From Pseudomonadota bacterium (GTDB lineage: Bacteria; Pseudomonadota; Gammaproteobacteria; Burkholderiales; Rhodocyclaceae): DNA of 44,081 nt. The notes below the pieces were generated by a model that saw nothing but the letters and a program-made list of their open reading frames with translations, was not told the origin of the DNA and did no database searches. Numbering within the stretch: the stretch's first letter is position 1; each line of letters opens with the position of its first letter. Below are positions 32,304 through 41,044 of this stretch, piece after piece. The position numbers and the translations under genes are program-made. The DNA lies in contig JAGTRU010000033.1 in NCBI GenBank assembly GCA_018261905.1, positions 1 through 44,081 on the forward strand, in the 5' to 3' direction.

Positions 32304-33833
32304 ATGTCGGCTGTCACCCGTGCCCAGGCACCCAACGCGCCGCAAAAGAAGGAACTGCCGCCCGAAGCCTATCGTCAGGCCGTGGACCAGGCCGACCTGG
32401 CGATCTCGATTACCGACCCCAAGGCCAACATCCTGTTTGCCAACGCCGCCTTCGCCCACGTCACCGGCTACACGCCGGACGAAATCGTCGGCCAGAACGA
32501 ATCGCTACTCTCCAACCACACCACCCCGCCCGAGCTCTACCAGTCCATGTGGCGGGAACTTTCAGCCCAGCGGGCATGGACCGGGAAAGTCCTCAATGCC
32601 CGCAAGGGCGGCGAACTGTATCTGGCCGAGCTGCACATTTCGCCGGTCGTCGACAGCAAGGGGAACACCACGCATTTCCTCGGCATGCATCGCGACATTA
32701 CCGAAATGCATCGTCTGGAAAGCCTGGTCCTCAATCAGAAACACCTGATCGAATCGGTCGTCGACTCGGCGCCGATGGCCTTTGCCCTGCTCGACCAGAG
32801 CGGCCGCATCGTGCTCGACAACCAGGAATACAAGAAACTGGTCAGCGACCTGCGCGTCCGCGAGCCGGCCCATACCCTGCTCGACAGCTTGATGCCGCAG
32901 TGGCAGGAAACCCTGGCCAAACGCCCGGAAAAATGCAACTTCGTCAGCCGCGAATCGCGCATCGACCGGCCGGCCGGCCGGCCGCGCTGGCTTTCGGTCA
33001 GCGCCTCGGTGATCGAAATGCACAGCGACGGGGCCGACAGTTATTTCAGTACCGGCAACCAGTCGGGGCTGCTATTGGTAATTTCCGACATCACGTCGCT
33101 GCGCGAGGAGCAGGAAAAGGCCCGCGCCGCCGTGCTGCAAGCCGTGCTGGCCGACGAGGAACGCACCGCGGCGATTCGTGAAGGCCTGTCGGCCGCCATT
33201 TTCCGCCTCGAAGAACCGATGAACGTCATGGCCTCGGCGGTTTCCGTCCTGCAACGCCGCGACCCGGCCAGCGCCGGCGTGCTGCAACAGGCCCTGGCGG
33301 CCAGTCGCGAGCACATGGAAATGCTGCGCCAAGTGATTCCGCAAAGCCCGCAGGAAATCGCCGTGCGCATCAATCTCAACGAAATCCTGCGCGATGTGCT
33401 GGAAATCTGCACGCCGCGCCTGCTCAGCGCTGGCGTCATGGTCGACTGGCAACCGGCGGCGACGCTGCCGCCGATCATCGGCCGGCCGCTGCAGCTACGC
33501 ATGCTGTTCAAGGCCCTGGTCGACAACGCCATCGAAGCGATGAACATCAAGGGCTGGAAGCGCCGCGAACTTAGCCTGACCAGCGCCGTCGAGCGCGACT
33601 GCATCGTCATTGCCGTCATGGACACCGGCCCCGGCATCCCGCACGAATGGCGGCACAAGGCGTTCGAGCCCTTCTTCACGGCCAAGAACGGCAGCGGTCG
33701 CCATATCGGCACCGGCCTGTCGCGGGCCCAGCAGGTGGTGGCCGACCACGGCGGCATCATCGACCTGGCGGAAAGCCCGAGCGGCGGCTGTGCGGCGATT
33801 GTCGAGTTTCGTCTCGACGGCGACCCGATCTAA
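32304..33833 (+). CDS. nifL: Redox-sensing anti-activator NifL
   Basis: A 509-residue regulator that blocks NifA under oxygen or fixed nitrogen. Domains: PAS1 (about 20-130, the FAD/redox domain in known NifL), PAS2 (about 145-265), a helical region and a GHKL ATP-binding domain. The last has N-box LVDNAIEAM, G1 DTGPGI and G2 GTGLS. The region equivalent to the kinase H-box (IFRLEEPMNVMASAVSVL) contains no histidine. This fits NifL acting by protein contact, not phosphotransfer. It starts behind AGGAG and precedes nifA by 23 bases. Confidence 0.95.
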   Translation: MSAVTRAQAPNAPQKKELPPEAYRQAVDQADLAISITDPKANILFANAAFAHVTGYTPDEIVGQNESLLSNHTTPPELYQSMWRELSAQRAWTGKVLNARKGGELYLAELHISPVVDSKGNTTHFLGMHRDITEMHRLESLVLNQKHLIESVVDSAPMAFALLDQSGRIVLDNQEYKKLVSDLRVREPAHTLLDSLMPQWQETLAKRPEKCNFVSRESRIDRPAGRPRWLSVSASVIEMHSDGADSYFSTGNQSGLLLVISDITSLREEQEKARAAVLQAVLADEERTAAIREGLSAAIFRLEEPMNVMASAVSVLQRRDPASAGVLQQALAASREHMEMLRQVIPQSPQEIAVRINLNEILRDVLEICTPRLLSAGVMVDWQPAATLPPIIGRPLQLRMLFKALVDNAIEAMNIKGWKRRELSLTSAVERDCIVIAVMDTGPGIPHEWRHKAFEPFFTAKNGSGRHIGTGLSRAQQVVADHGGIIDLAESPSGGCAAIVEFRLDGDPI

Positions 33834-33856
33834 GAAGAACAAGAGCAGAGAACAGC

Positions 33857-35476
33857 ATGCACGAACACATCATCCACGCCGCCGACGACTGCCCGCCAGC
33901 CAATGGCTACTGCCGCACGCACGAGCTCAACATCCTGCTGCTCGCGGCGCTCTATGCGGTCAGCCGCGTCCTCAGCCGCTCGCTCGCCTTCAAGGAAACG
34001 CTGCATGACGTGCTGCGCGTCCTGCACGACGAAGCCGGCCTCTCCTGCGGCCTGATCAGCGTCGTCGATCCGGAAACTGGCAAGCTCGGCATCCACACCC
34101 TGTACAACCCGAACGGCCCGGAGCTGGCCGACGTCCAGTACGGCCCGGGCGAAGGCATCATCGGCCTGGTCCTGGAAAAACAACGGACCATCAAGCTGGT
34201 CCGCGTCGCCGACGAGCCGCGCTTCCTCAACCGCCAGGGCGTCTACCGGCCGGAACTGCCGTTCATCGCCGTCCCGATCAAGGTCGGCGGCAATCTGCAG
34301 GGGGTCCTCGCCGTCCAGCCGGAGCAGCCGGACGACGGCCTGCTCGAGGAACGCGCCCAGTTTGTCGAAATGGTCGCCAACCTGCTTGGGCAGAATCTGC
34401 GCCTGTCGCTCGATGTCCAGCAGGAAAAGACCTCGCTGCTCGAAGAGCGCGACCTGCTGCGCCGCACCGTCCGCCACCAGTTCGGCTTCGACAGCATGGT
34501 CGGCCGCTCGGCGGTGATGCGCCGGGTGTTCGATCAGGCCCGCCTGGTCGCCAAGTGGAACACCACCGTGTTGATCCGCGGCGAGACCGGCACCGGCAAG
34601 GAACTGATCGCCAACGCCATCCACTACAACTCGCCGCGCGCCCGCAATGCGCTGGTCAAGCTCAACTGCGCCGCCCTGCCCGAGAACCTGCTCGAATCCG
34701 AACTCTTCGGCCACGAACGCGGTGCCTTTACCGGCGCCGTCGAGTCGCGCAAGGGCCGTTTCGAACAGGCGCACGGCGGCACGCTGTTTCTCGACGAAAT
34801 CGGCGAGGTTTCCGCCCCCTTCCAGGCCAAGCTGCTGCGCATCCTGCAGGAAGGCGAATTCGAGCGGGTCGGCGGCAGCAAGACCATCAAGGTCGATGTG
34901 CGAATCATCGCCGCGACGCACCGCGACCTGGAAACCGCCGTCGACATGGGCGACTTCCGCGAGGACTTGTTCTATCGCTTGAACGTCATGCCGCTCTTTT
35001 TGCCACCGCTGCGCGAGCGCATTGAGGACATCCCGGAAATCGCCCGCCACCTGCTGACCAAGATCGGCAACGACCAGAAACGCAAGTTGAGCCTGACCGA
35101 CATGGCGCAACGCCGGCTGGCCAGCCACGAATGGCCGGGCAATGTGCGCGAACTGGAAAACTGCCTGGAGCGCGCTGCCGTACTCTCCGAGGACGGCAAG
35201 ATCGACGTCGACCTAATCCGCTTCCCGAGCAGCCGCGAACGCAGTTCGCCGAAGCCGGGACGCAGCATGGCCCCGGTGGCGACCGCCAATCCGGTCTCCA
35301 GCCTGGCTTCGGAAGTCGATATCGACGATCCCAACCTGTCGGAAAAGGAACGCGTCATCGCCGCCCTCGAACAGGCCGGCTGGGTCCAGGCCAAGGCCGC
35401 CCGCATCCTGGGCATGACGCCGCGCCAGATCGCCTACCGCATCCAGACGTTGAACATCGAGGTCAAACAATTTTAA
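33857..35476 (+). CDS. nifA: Nitrogen fixation activator NifA
   Basis: A 539-residue sigma-54 enhancer-binding protein. It has a GAF domain (about 30-180) and an AAA+ domain with Walker A GETGTGKE (242-249), the sigma-54 contact loop GAFTGA (289-294) and Walker B LFLDE near 310-314. The C-terminal Fis-type helix-turn-helix includes AARILGMTPRQIAYRI. The linker between AAA+ and the DNA-binding domain has no cysteine pair, unlike oxygen-sensitive NifA of many alphaproteobacteria. This fits control by the NifL encoded just upstream. Start ATG 33857; the frame extends upstream inside nifL and is not used. Confidence 0.96.
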   Translation: MHEHIIHAADDCPPANGYCRTHELNILLLAALYAVSRVLSRSLAFKETLHDVLRVLHDEAGLSCGLISVVDPETGKLGIHTLYNPNGPELADVQYGPGEGIIGLVLEKQRTIKLVRVADEPRFLNRQGVYRPELPFIAVPIKVGGNLQGVLAVQPEQPDDGLLEERAQFVEMVANLLGQNLRLSLDVQQEKTSLLEERDLLRRTVRHQFGFDSMVGRSAVMRRVFDQARLVAKWNTTVLIRGETGTGKELIANAIHYNSPRARNALVKLNCAALPENLLESELFGHERGAFTGAVESRKGRFEQAHGGTLFLDEIGEVSAPFQAKLLRILQEGEFERVGGSKTIKVDVRIIAATHRDLETAVDMGDFREDLFYRLNVMPLFLPPLRERIEDIPEIARHLLTKIGNDQKRKLSLTDMAQRRLASHEWPGNVRELENCLERAAVLSEDGKIDVDLIRFPSSRERSSPKPGRSMAPVATANPVSSLASEVDIDDPNLSEKERVIAALEQAGWVQAKAARILGMTPRQIAYRIQTLNIEVKQF

Positions 35477-35730
35477 AGTCGTTAGTCAGCCCGATTGTCC
35501 TAAAAACCTACCAGAGAGTCGCAAAGCAGCAGAGAAGAACGTCAAAACAGTCGCTTGCAACGTATTTTGCAGCGTCCCCAGAACGGGTGCCGAATAAGCT
35601 GGGCAAGCCTTTCCTTTTGCTCGGCATCTCTGCGGTTCAATTGCGCTTTCTAGGATTCTTGCCAATCGTCCAAGTGCCGTAACACACGTCGAATAGAATT
35701 AGCCTATTCGCCATCAGCCCGGAATTCCCC
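35477..35730. other. Gap between nifA and the chemoreceptor gene
   Basis: No gene, no T-rich terminator and no clear sigma-70, sigma-28 or sigma-54 promoter recognised in these 254 bases. The composition is less GC-rich than the neighbouring genes. Confidence 0.4.
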
Positions 35731-37206
35731 ATGCAGCGTTCTCCTTTCCTCGCCAGTGCCGTTTTCGAAGTCATTTTTCTCAACGCGCTACTGCTCATCG
35801 CCGGCCTGATCGGGATGGCGACGCACGGCTGGCAATGGCTGGACGCGGTATGGATGTTCCTGCTGATGTGTTTCGGCATCGGCAGCGGTCTCTTCTACCT
35901 GCACAAGCTCAAGGTGGCGCTGAATCCCCTGCAGGAGATCAGTCGCGTCGCCGGCGAAGTCGCCGACGGCGTCATCGGCGCCCGCATTCCGGCCAGCACC
36001 CGCCGCGACGAACTGGGCCGCGTCTGCGGCAACGTCAACGCCATGCTGGAACAGATGGAAACCTGCTTCCGGGCTCAACGCGAAGCCCTCAAAGCGGCCA
36101 GCCACAACCAGTTCCAGCAGCACATGGAAAGCAGCAGCCTGCACGGGGTTTTCCGCGAAGCGGTGGACGGCGCCAACCAGTCGCTCGATATCCTGCTCGC
36201 CAACTACCACCAGGAAATGCGCAACAACCTGTTGTCCCGCCTCGGCCAGCTCAATGCCGAAAATCTGCTGAAGAACATGAAGACCAGCCAGCAGGACATG
36301 CTCGGCATCGTCGCCTCGACCGACGAACTGGCCAAGCTGTCGACAGCCAACGCCTGCGCCGCTGAAGAAAGCAGCGCAGCAATCACGCTGGTGGTGGATG
36401 GCATGAACCGTCTGGTCGAAAAAATCGAGGAAACCAGCCGGGCAATCAACGAGTTCAACGGCCACCGCGAGGAAATTGCCCGCTCGGTCAGCCTGATCGC
36501 CACCATTGCCGACCAGACCAACCTGCTCGCCCTCAATGCCGCCATCGAAGCCGCCCGCGCCGGCGAGCACGGTCGCGGCTTCGCGGTCGTCGCCGATGAA
36601 GTACGCAAGCTGGCGGAAAATTCGAAAAACGCCTCGACGGCCATTTCCGGCATCATGCAAACCCTGCAGGGGGATGCCGACAAAATGCTCAACAATTCGC
36701 AAGAAATGCGCGGTATCGCCTCCGAATCCCGCCATACGATCGGCGATTTCGACCAACGTTTCGCTGCCGTCGCCGAATCCTCGGCCACCGCCATGGCCCA
36801 GATCCGCTACGTCCATGACGTCAGCTTCGCCTCACTGGCCAAGGTCGATCACTTCATCTACAAGCAGAACGGTTACATGGCGATCAACCGCGGCATCGAA
36901 TCCGACAATGCAACGGCCATCAAGGTCAGCGAAAGCGGCTGCCGCCTTGGCAAATGGCTGGCCAGCGAGGCCACCATTTCGGTCTTCGGCCAGGTCGCTG
37001 CCTTCAAGCGGATTGCCTCACCGCACCGCGACGTGCACCAGAACATGCACCGTGCCCTCGAATTCATGGGCCAGGGCTGGGAAACCGACTTCGACATCCA
37101 GGGCCGGCTGTTCTCGGCCTTTGAAGCGGTCGAACGCGGCAGCGACGGGGTCATCGCGGCGCTCGACGAGATGGTCCGCGAAAAGCACGGCGCACATGCC
37201 GCCTGA
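35731..37206 (+). CDS. Methyl-accepting chemotaxis protein with CZB domain
   Basis: A 491-residue chemoreceptor with two close N-terminal membrane helices (about 8-30 and 37-57) and almost no periplasmic part. It therefore likely senses from inside the cell. A HAMP-like segment follows, then the signalling domain with the conserved hairpin tip ([34 protein letters not shown] region, about 252-285). The C-terminal CZB zinc-binding domain shows His and Cys ligands in [12 protein letters not shown] and SPHRDVH. CZB zinc-cysteine sites respond to oxidants in known proteins. It stands directly after nifA. Confidence 0.93.
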   Translation: MQRSPFLASAVFEVIFLNALLLIAGLIGMATHGWQWLDAVWMFLLMCFGIGSGLFYLHKLKVALNPLQEISRVAGEVADGVIGARIPASTRRDELGRVCGNVNAMLEQMETCFRAQREALKAASHNQFQQHMESSSLHGVFREAVDGANQSLDILLANYHQEMRNNLLSRLGQLNAENLLKNMKTSQQDMLGIVASTDELAKLSTANACAAEESSAAITLVVDGMNRLVEKIEETSRAINEFNGHREEIARSVSLIATIADQTNLLALNAAIEAARAGEHGRGFAVVADEVRKLAENSKNASTAISGIMQTLQGDADKMLNNSQEMRGIASESRHTIGDFDQRFAAVAESSATAMAQIRYVHDVSFASLAKVDHFIYKQNGYMAINRGIESDNATAIKVSESGCRLGKWLASEATISVFGQVAAFKRIASPHRDVHQNMHRALEFMGQGWETDFDIQGRLFSAFEAVERGSDGVIAALDEMVREKHGAHAA

Positions 37207-37223
37207 TCGCCAATAACGCGCCG

Positions 37224-38000
37224 CTAGGCCCGGGCTGCCCGCAGGCGGGTCATGATCGCCGTCATCGCCCGGGCGGCGCCGAGCGGCAGGTGATAATCGA
37301 CCAGCGGACTGAGGCGGGTCTGCAAGGGATTGATCTCGACCGTCGGAATCCCGCTCTGCGCCGCCCACGCCACCGGTTCGGCAATATAGGGAAAGACGCC
37401 CGAGGTGCCGATGGTAAACACCATGTCGAAACCCTCGTCGAGGGCCGCGAGAAAGTGATCCATGGCCGCTTCCGGCAGGGCTTCGCCGAACAGCACGATC
37501 CTCGGCCGCAAGACGCTGCCGCAGGCCGGGCACAGCGGCGGCAACTGATGGCCGCTCAGGTCGTCCACGCTTTCGCTGAAGTCGCAGCCGGTGCACACCA
37601 GCTTCTGCAGGTTGCCGTGGATTTCGATGACTTCGCTGCTGCCGGCCTGGCGGTGCAGACCGTCGACATTCTGGGTAAACACGGTGACCCGGGAAAGGTA
37701 GCGCTCCAGTTCGGCAATCGCCAGATGCGCCGCATTGGGCTGGGCGCCGCGGCAGGTTTCCTCGATCTGGGCGAGGTATTTCCAGGTGATGTCGGGGCGC
37801 CGGGCAAATACCTCGCCGGATAGGGCATCCTCAATGGCCAGGCCATCTTCGGTATGCTCGCCATTGTAGAGGCCACTGACGCCGCGATAGGTCGGCAGGC
37901 CGGAATCGGCCGAAACGCCGGCCCCGGTGATGAACAGCACGCGATCCGCCTGCAACAGACGGGAGGCGATTTCGTCGAGCGTGGTTTCGATAGTCGTCAT
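37224..38000 (-). CDS. Sir2-family NAD-dependent deacylase
   Basis: A 258-residue sirtuin. The NAD loop GAGVSADSGLPTYRG, the catalytic TQNVDGLH and EIHGN histidine motif, and the zinc pairs CTGC and CPAC are all present. It removes acyl groups from lysines using NAD. The ATG at 38000 is chosen because the upstream frame is not protein-like. It converges with the chemoreceptor gene (17-base gap) and diverges from the esterase gene; no nif promoter is seen. Confidence 0.92.
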   Translation of the reverse strand: MTTIETTLDEIASRLLQADRVLFITGAGVSADSGLPTYRGVSGLYNGEHTEDGLAIEDALSGEVFARRPDITWKYLAQIEETCRGAQPNAAHLAIAELERYLSRVTVFTQNVDGLHRQAGSSEVIEIHGNLQKLVCTGCDFSESVDDLSGHQLPPLCPACGSVLRPRIVLFGEALPEAAMDHFLAALDEGFDMVFTIGTSGVFPYIAEPVAWAAQSGIPTVEINPLQTRLSPLVDYHLPLGAARAMTAIMTRLRAARA

Positions 38001-38100
38001 GGCATAAGGATAACCCGACGCCAGCCATCCGATCACTAACAAATCGTCGCCGCAAAGGTTAATCTTTGCTACCCCGCCGCTACGCCAAGGAACCCCTGCC

Positions 38101-38781
38101 ATGCCCGCCCTGCTCCCTGCCATCGAAATCGAAACCGCCGCCAACCCGCAATTCGCCGTCATCTGGCTGCACGGTCTGGGCGCCGACGGTAGCGACTTTG
38201 CCCCCATCGTCCCGCATCTCGGGCTGGCCAAGTCGCTCGCCGTGCGCTTCATCTTTCCGCATGCGCCAGCCATCCCGGTGACCTGCAACGGCGGCTACGT
38301 GATGCCGGCCTGGTACGACATCACCTCCATCGACGGCAGCAAGCGCGGCGTGGACGAAGCCGGCATCCTCGTCAGCAGCGCCGCGATCCGCGCCCTGATC
38401 GCCCGCCAGAACGAACTCGGCATCCCCTGTTCGCAGATCGTCCTGGCTGGATTTTCGCAAGGCGGCGCCCTGGCCTACAGCGTCGGCTTGAGCCATCGGC
38501 AAACGCTGGCCGGCATCATCGCGCTGTCCGCCTACCTTCCCGCCCCCGCCCTGCTGGCCGAAGAGACGCTCGGCGCCAACCGGCAGACGCCGATCTTTGC
38601 CGGCCACGGCAGCGACGACGATGTCGTGCCGCTGGCGCTGGGCCGGCAGGCGCATGACTTCCTGCAAGGCCAGGCTTACCGCATCGCCTGGCACGAATAC
38701 CCGATGCCGCATTCCGTCTGCCCCGAGGAAATCGCCGATATCGGGCGCTGGCTGAACGAACGCCTGAAAATCGCCGTTTGA
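38101..38781 (+). CDS. Alpha/beta-hydrolase carboxylesterase
   Basis: A 226-residue member of the phospholipase/carboxylesterase family. The oxyanion motif LHGLGADGSDF, nucleophile elbow GFSQGG, acidic residue in HGSDDDVVP and histidine in PMPHSVC form the catalytic set. It is soluble with no signal peptide and hydrolyses short acyl esters in related proteins. It stands alone between the sirtuin and cbpM. Confidence 0.92.
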   Translation: MPALLPAIEIETAANPQFAVIWLHGLGADGSDFAPIVPHLGLAKSLAVRFIFPHAPAIPVTCNGGYVMPAWYDITSIDGSKRGVDEAGILVSSAAIRALIARQNELGIPCSQIVLAGFSQGGALAYSVGLSHRQTLAGIIALSAYLPAPALLAEETLGANRQTPIFAGHGSDDDVVPLALGRQAHDFLQGQAYRIAWHEYPMPHSVCPEEIADIGRWLNERLKIAV

Positions 38782-38792
38782 GCACGACCGGC

Positions 38793-39101
38793 TTAACGCC
38801 CGCCTTGGCGCAAGCGCGCCCGTAGCTGGTCGATTTCCTCGAGCAGGTCGGCGACCAGCGCCGCCAGTTCGGGAACGGCATCGAAATCGCTCTCGAACTG
38901 GCGCAGGCGCCGGACGCGCAGCAGGGCCGGGCCGGACAGACGCCAGTTGCCGGCGACGCTTTCGACCTGGCTCAGCAAGCCGGCCTCGAGATGTTGCAAC
39001 AGCCAGTCGGGCTCAACCCGGCAGGCGGCCGCCGCCAGTTCCAGGGACAGGGCGTCCTGCTCGAGCAGGCAACCGATCAGGATTTCATCGTCGCGCATCA
39101 T
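38793..39101 (-). CDS. cbpM: Chaperone modulator CbpM
   Basis: A 102-residue CbpM family protein. A MerR-like winged-helix N-terminus (LEQDALSLELAAAACRVEPDWLLQHLE region) is followed by a C-terminal coiled-coil (ALVADLLEEIDQLRARLRQ). CbpM binds the J-domain of CbpA and inhibits it. Its ATG immediately follows the cbpA stop codon. Confidence 0.9.
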   Translation of the reverse strand: MMRDDEILIGCLLEQDALSLELAAAACRVEPDWLLQHLEAGLLSQVESVAGNWRLSGPALLRVRRLRQFESDFDAVPELAALVADLLEEIDQLRARLRQGGR

Positions 39102-40043
39102 TCAACTCCGGGGATCGAAGGCGAGTTCCCGCGCCATGGTTTCGTATAGCTGCCGGGCCCGCGGACTGTCGGCGGTGGGCAGCACGACGCGCAGATCGAG
39201 CCACAGATCGCCGGCCGGATTGCCCGGGATGCCCTTGCCGCGCACCCGCAGTTGCCGGCCGCTCTGGGCGCCTTCGGGAATGCGCACCTTGATCTCGCCG
39301 CCCGGCAGGCGCAGCTTGATGACGGCGCCCAAGGCCGCCTCCCAGGGCGCCACCGGCAGGTCCAGGTAGAGATCACGGCCTTCCGCCCGCCAGCTTGGGT
39401 GCGGACGGAACTGGACTTCCAGCAGCAGGTCACCGGCCGCCGCGCCACCGCTGCCCGGCCCGCCCTGGCCGGCCAGGCGGATGACCTGGCCGGCGTAAAT
39501 GCCGAGCGGAATGCGCACATTCAGGGTCCGCGACAGCAACTGGACGTGGCCCTGGGCATCGAGCTGCGGCAGGCGCAGCGAAATCTGCCGGGTCGGACTG
39601 CTGAAGGCATCTTCGATATCGAGCAGGACCTTGGCGTGGTGATCCTCACCGCGCCCGCGGAAATGGCCGTGCTGATGGTAGAAAGCGCCGCCGCTGCCGC
39701 CCATGCGGCCGAACAGCTCGGCGAAGAAGTCGCTGAAATCGGCGCTGCCCTGCGGCGCGAAACCGCCCCGGGAAAACTCGAAGCCGGCATCCCAATCGGG
39801 CGGCGGGCGGAAATCCTGGCCGGGCTGGAAGCCGCGCCCGAGCTGGTCGTAGGCCGCCCGTTTCTCGGGGTCGGAAAGCACCGTATAGGCCTCGTTGATC
39901 TCCTTCATGCGCTGATCGGCATCGGCTTCCTTGGAGACGTCGGGATGGTATTTGCGCGCCAGCTTGCGGAAAGCCTTCTTGATGTTTTCCGCCGTCTCGT
40001 CGCGGGCAACCCCGAGTATCTGGTAATAGTCCTGGTATTGCAT
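39102..40043 (-). CDS. cbpA: DnaJ-like co-chaperone CbpA
   Basis: A 313-residue type II J-protein. The N-terminal J-domain is about residues 4-68 with the HPD motif (KYHPDVSKEADADQ). A Gly/Phe-rich linker follows (about 75-130), then two C-terminal substrate-binding domains without a zinc finger. It stimulates DnaK and, in known cases, binds curved DNA. An AGGGAG site and a heat-shock-type promoter lie upstream, facing the hsp20 genes. Confidence 0.94.
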   Translation of the reverse strand: MQYQDYYQILGVARDETAENIKKAFRKLARKYHPDVSKEADADQRMKEINEAYTVLSDPEKRAAYDQLGRGFQPGQDFRPPPDWDAGFEFSRGGFAPQGSADFSDFFAELFGRMGGSGGAFYHQHGHFRGRGEDHHAKVLLDIEDAFSSPTRQISLRLPQLDAQGHVQLLSRTLNVRIPLGIYAGQVIRLAGQGGPGSGGAAAGDLLLEVQFRPHPSWRAEGRDLYLDLPVAPWEAALGAVIKLRLPGGEIKVRIPEGAQSGRQLRVRGKGIPGNPAGDLWLDLRVVLPTADSPRARQLYETMARELAFDPRS

Positions 40044-40075
40044 GCGGGACTCCCTAAAGCATCGTTCCCTTCAAG

Positions 40076-40104
40076 ATATAGGTGCGCAGGCCCCCAACTT
40101 CAAG
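40076..40104 (-). promoter_or_regulatory. Sigma-32-type promoter of cbpA-cbpM
   Basis: The minus strand reads CTTGAAG (40098-40104), a 15-base spacer and CCTATAT (40076-40082), close to the heat-shock consensus CTTGAAA-N11-15-CCCCATNT. Its -35 overlaps a palindrome, TTCAAGCGCTTGAA (40099-40112), shared with the opposite promoter. Confidence 0.75.
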
Positions 40105-40106
40105 CG

Positions 40107-40134
40107 CTTGAACTTTTGCCAGCGGCACCTATAT
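40107..40134 (+). promoter_or_regulatory. Sigma-32-type promoter of the hsp20 genes
   Basis: CTTGAAC (40107-40113), a 14-base spacer and CCTATAT (40128-40134) on the plus strand, 55 bases before the first hsp20 ATG. It mirrors the promoter on the other strand around the common palindrome. Confidence 0.78.
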
Positions 40135-40189
40135 GTGAAAGCGGAGGGCGCCACCCCCGGCGTCCGTTTGCTGCGAAAGGAGAAACTCC

Positions 40190-40630
40190 ATGCTCTATCG
40201 AACCCCGTTCCCCCGCGACTTTCTCTCCGAGCTGGAACGCCTGCAAAGTGAGATGCGCCAGAACTTCGACCTGTCACCGAGTATCCGCGGTTTTGCCCGG
40301 GGCGGCTTCCCGGCCCTCAATGTCGGCAGCACGCCGCAGTCGGTCGAGATCTATGCCTTCGCGCCCGGCATCGACCCGGCCAGCATCGATGTCCAGCTGG
40401 AAAAAGGCGTCCTCACCCTGGCCGGCGAACGCAAGAGCATCCTGCCGCCGCCGGATGCCAAGGCGACGGCCCATATCGACGAACGCTTCAGCGGGCGCTT
40501 CCGCCGCGTCGTCAGCCTGCCCGACGACATCGACGCCAATGCCGTAACGGCCAAGTACCGCGACGGCGTCCTGCATATCAGCATCCAGCGCCAGGCCGCG
40601 ACCCTGCCGCGGCGGATCAACATTCAATAG
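40190..40630 (+). CDS. Small heat-shock protein Hsp20 (first copy)
   Basis: A 146-residue alpha-crystallin family chaperone. The core domain runs from about 48 to 138 and includes RDGVLHISI, the family's GVL motif. It holds unfolding proteins in refoldable form. It follows an AAGGAG site and is first in a run of three hsp20 genes behind the heat-shock-type promoter. Confidence 0.93.
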   Translation: MLYRTPFPRDFLSELERLQSEMRQNFDLSPSIRGFARGGFPALNVGSTPQSVEIYAFAPGIDPASIDVQLEKGVLTLAGERKSILPPPDAKATAHIDERFSGRFRRVVSLPDDIDANAVTAKYRDGVLHISIQRQAATLPRRINIQ

Positions 40631-40639
40631 GAGACCGAG

Positions 40640-41020
40640 ATGAACGACACGACCACTATCAACAAGGAACAAGCCGCCCGTCGCGAGGCCGGGGCATTGC
40701 TGCCGCCGGTCGACGTCATCGAGGACGCCGCCGGCATCACCCTGTACGCCGACCTGCCCGGCGTGAGCAAGGAAAACCTCCACCTGCACATCGAGGCCGA
40801 CACCCTGAACATCGAGGCGGAGCTTGACCTCAAGCTACCGGAAGGCATGGAATCGACGCACGCCGAGGTCAGCCAGCCGCGCTACCGGCGCAGCTTCACG
40901 CTGTCGCGCGAACTCGATGCCGACAAGGTCAGCGCCGAGTTCGAGCAAGGCGTGCTCCGACTGCGCATCCCCAAGGCCGAACACGCCCTGCCGCGCAAGA
41001 TCGCCATCGCCGTGACGTAA
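40640..41020 (+). CDS. Small heat-shock protein Hsp20 (second copy)
   Basis: A 126-residue Hsp20 with a short N-terminal arm. The alpha-crystallin core begins near residue 26 (DVIEDAAGITLYADLPGVS) and includes FEQGVLRLRI. It lies 9 bases after the first copy with an AGGAG site. The sequence is clearly different from the first copy, so this is an old duplication or separate subfamily. Confidence 0.93.
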   Translation: MNDTTTINKEQAARREAGALLPPVDVIEDAAGITLYADLPGVSKENLHLHIEADTLNIEAELDLKLPEGMESTHAEVSQPRYRRSFTLSRELDADKVSAEFEQGVLRLRIPKAEHALPRKIAIAVT

Positions 41021-41044
41021 CCGCCGCTGGGCAAGGAGAAAATC

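Noticed and set aside
38052..38069. GCAAAG-GTTAAT-CTTTGC palindrome between the sirtuin and esterase genes
   Set aside because: Only a 6-bp stem with no other support; not strong enough to call as an operator.
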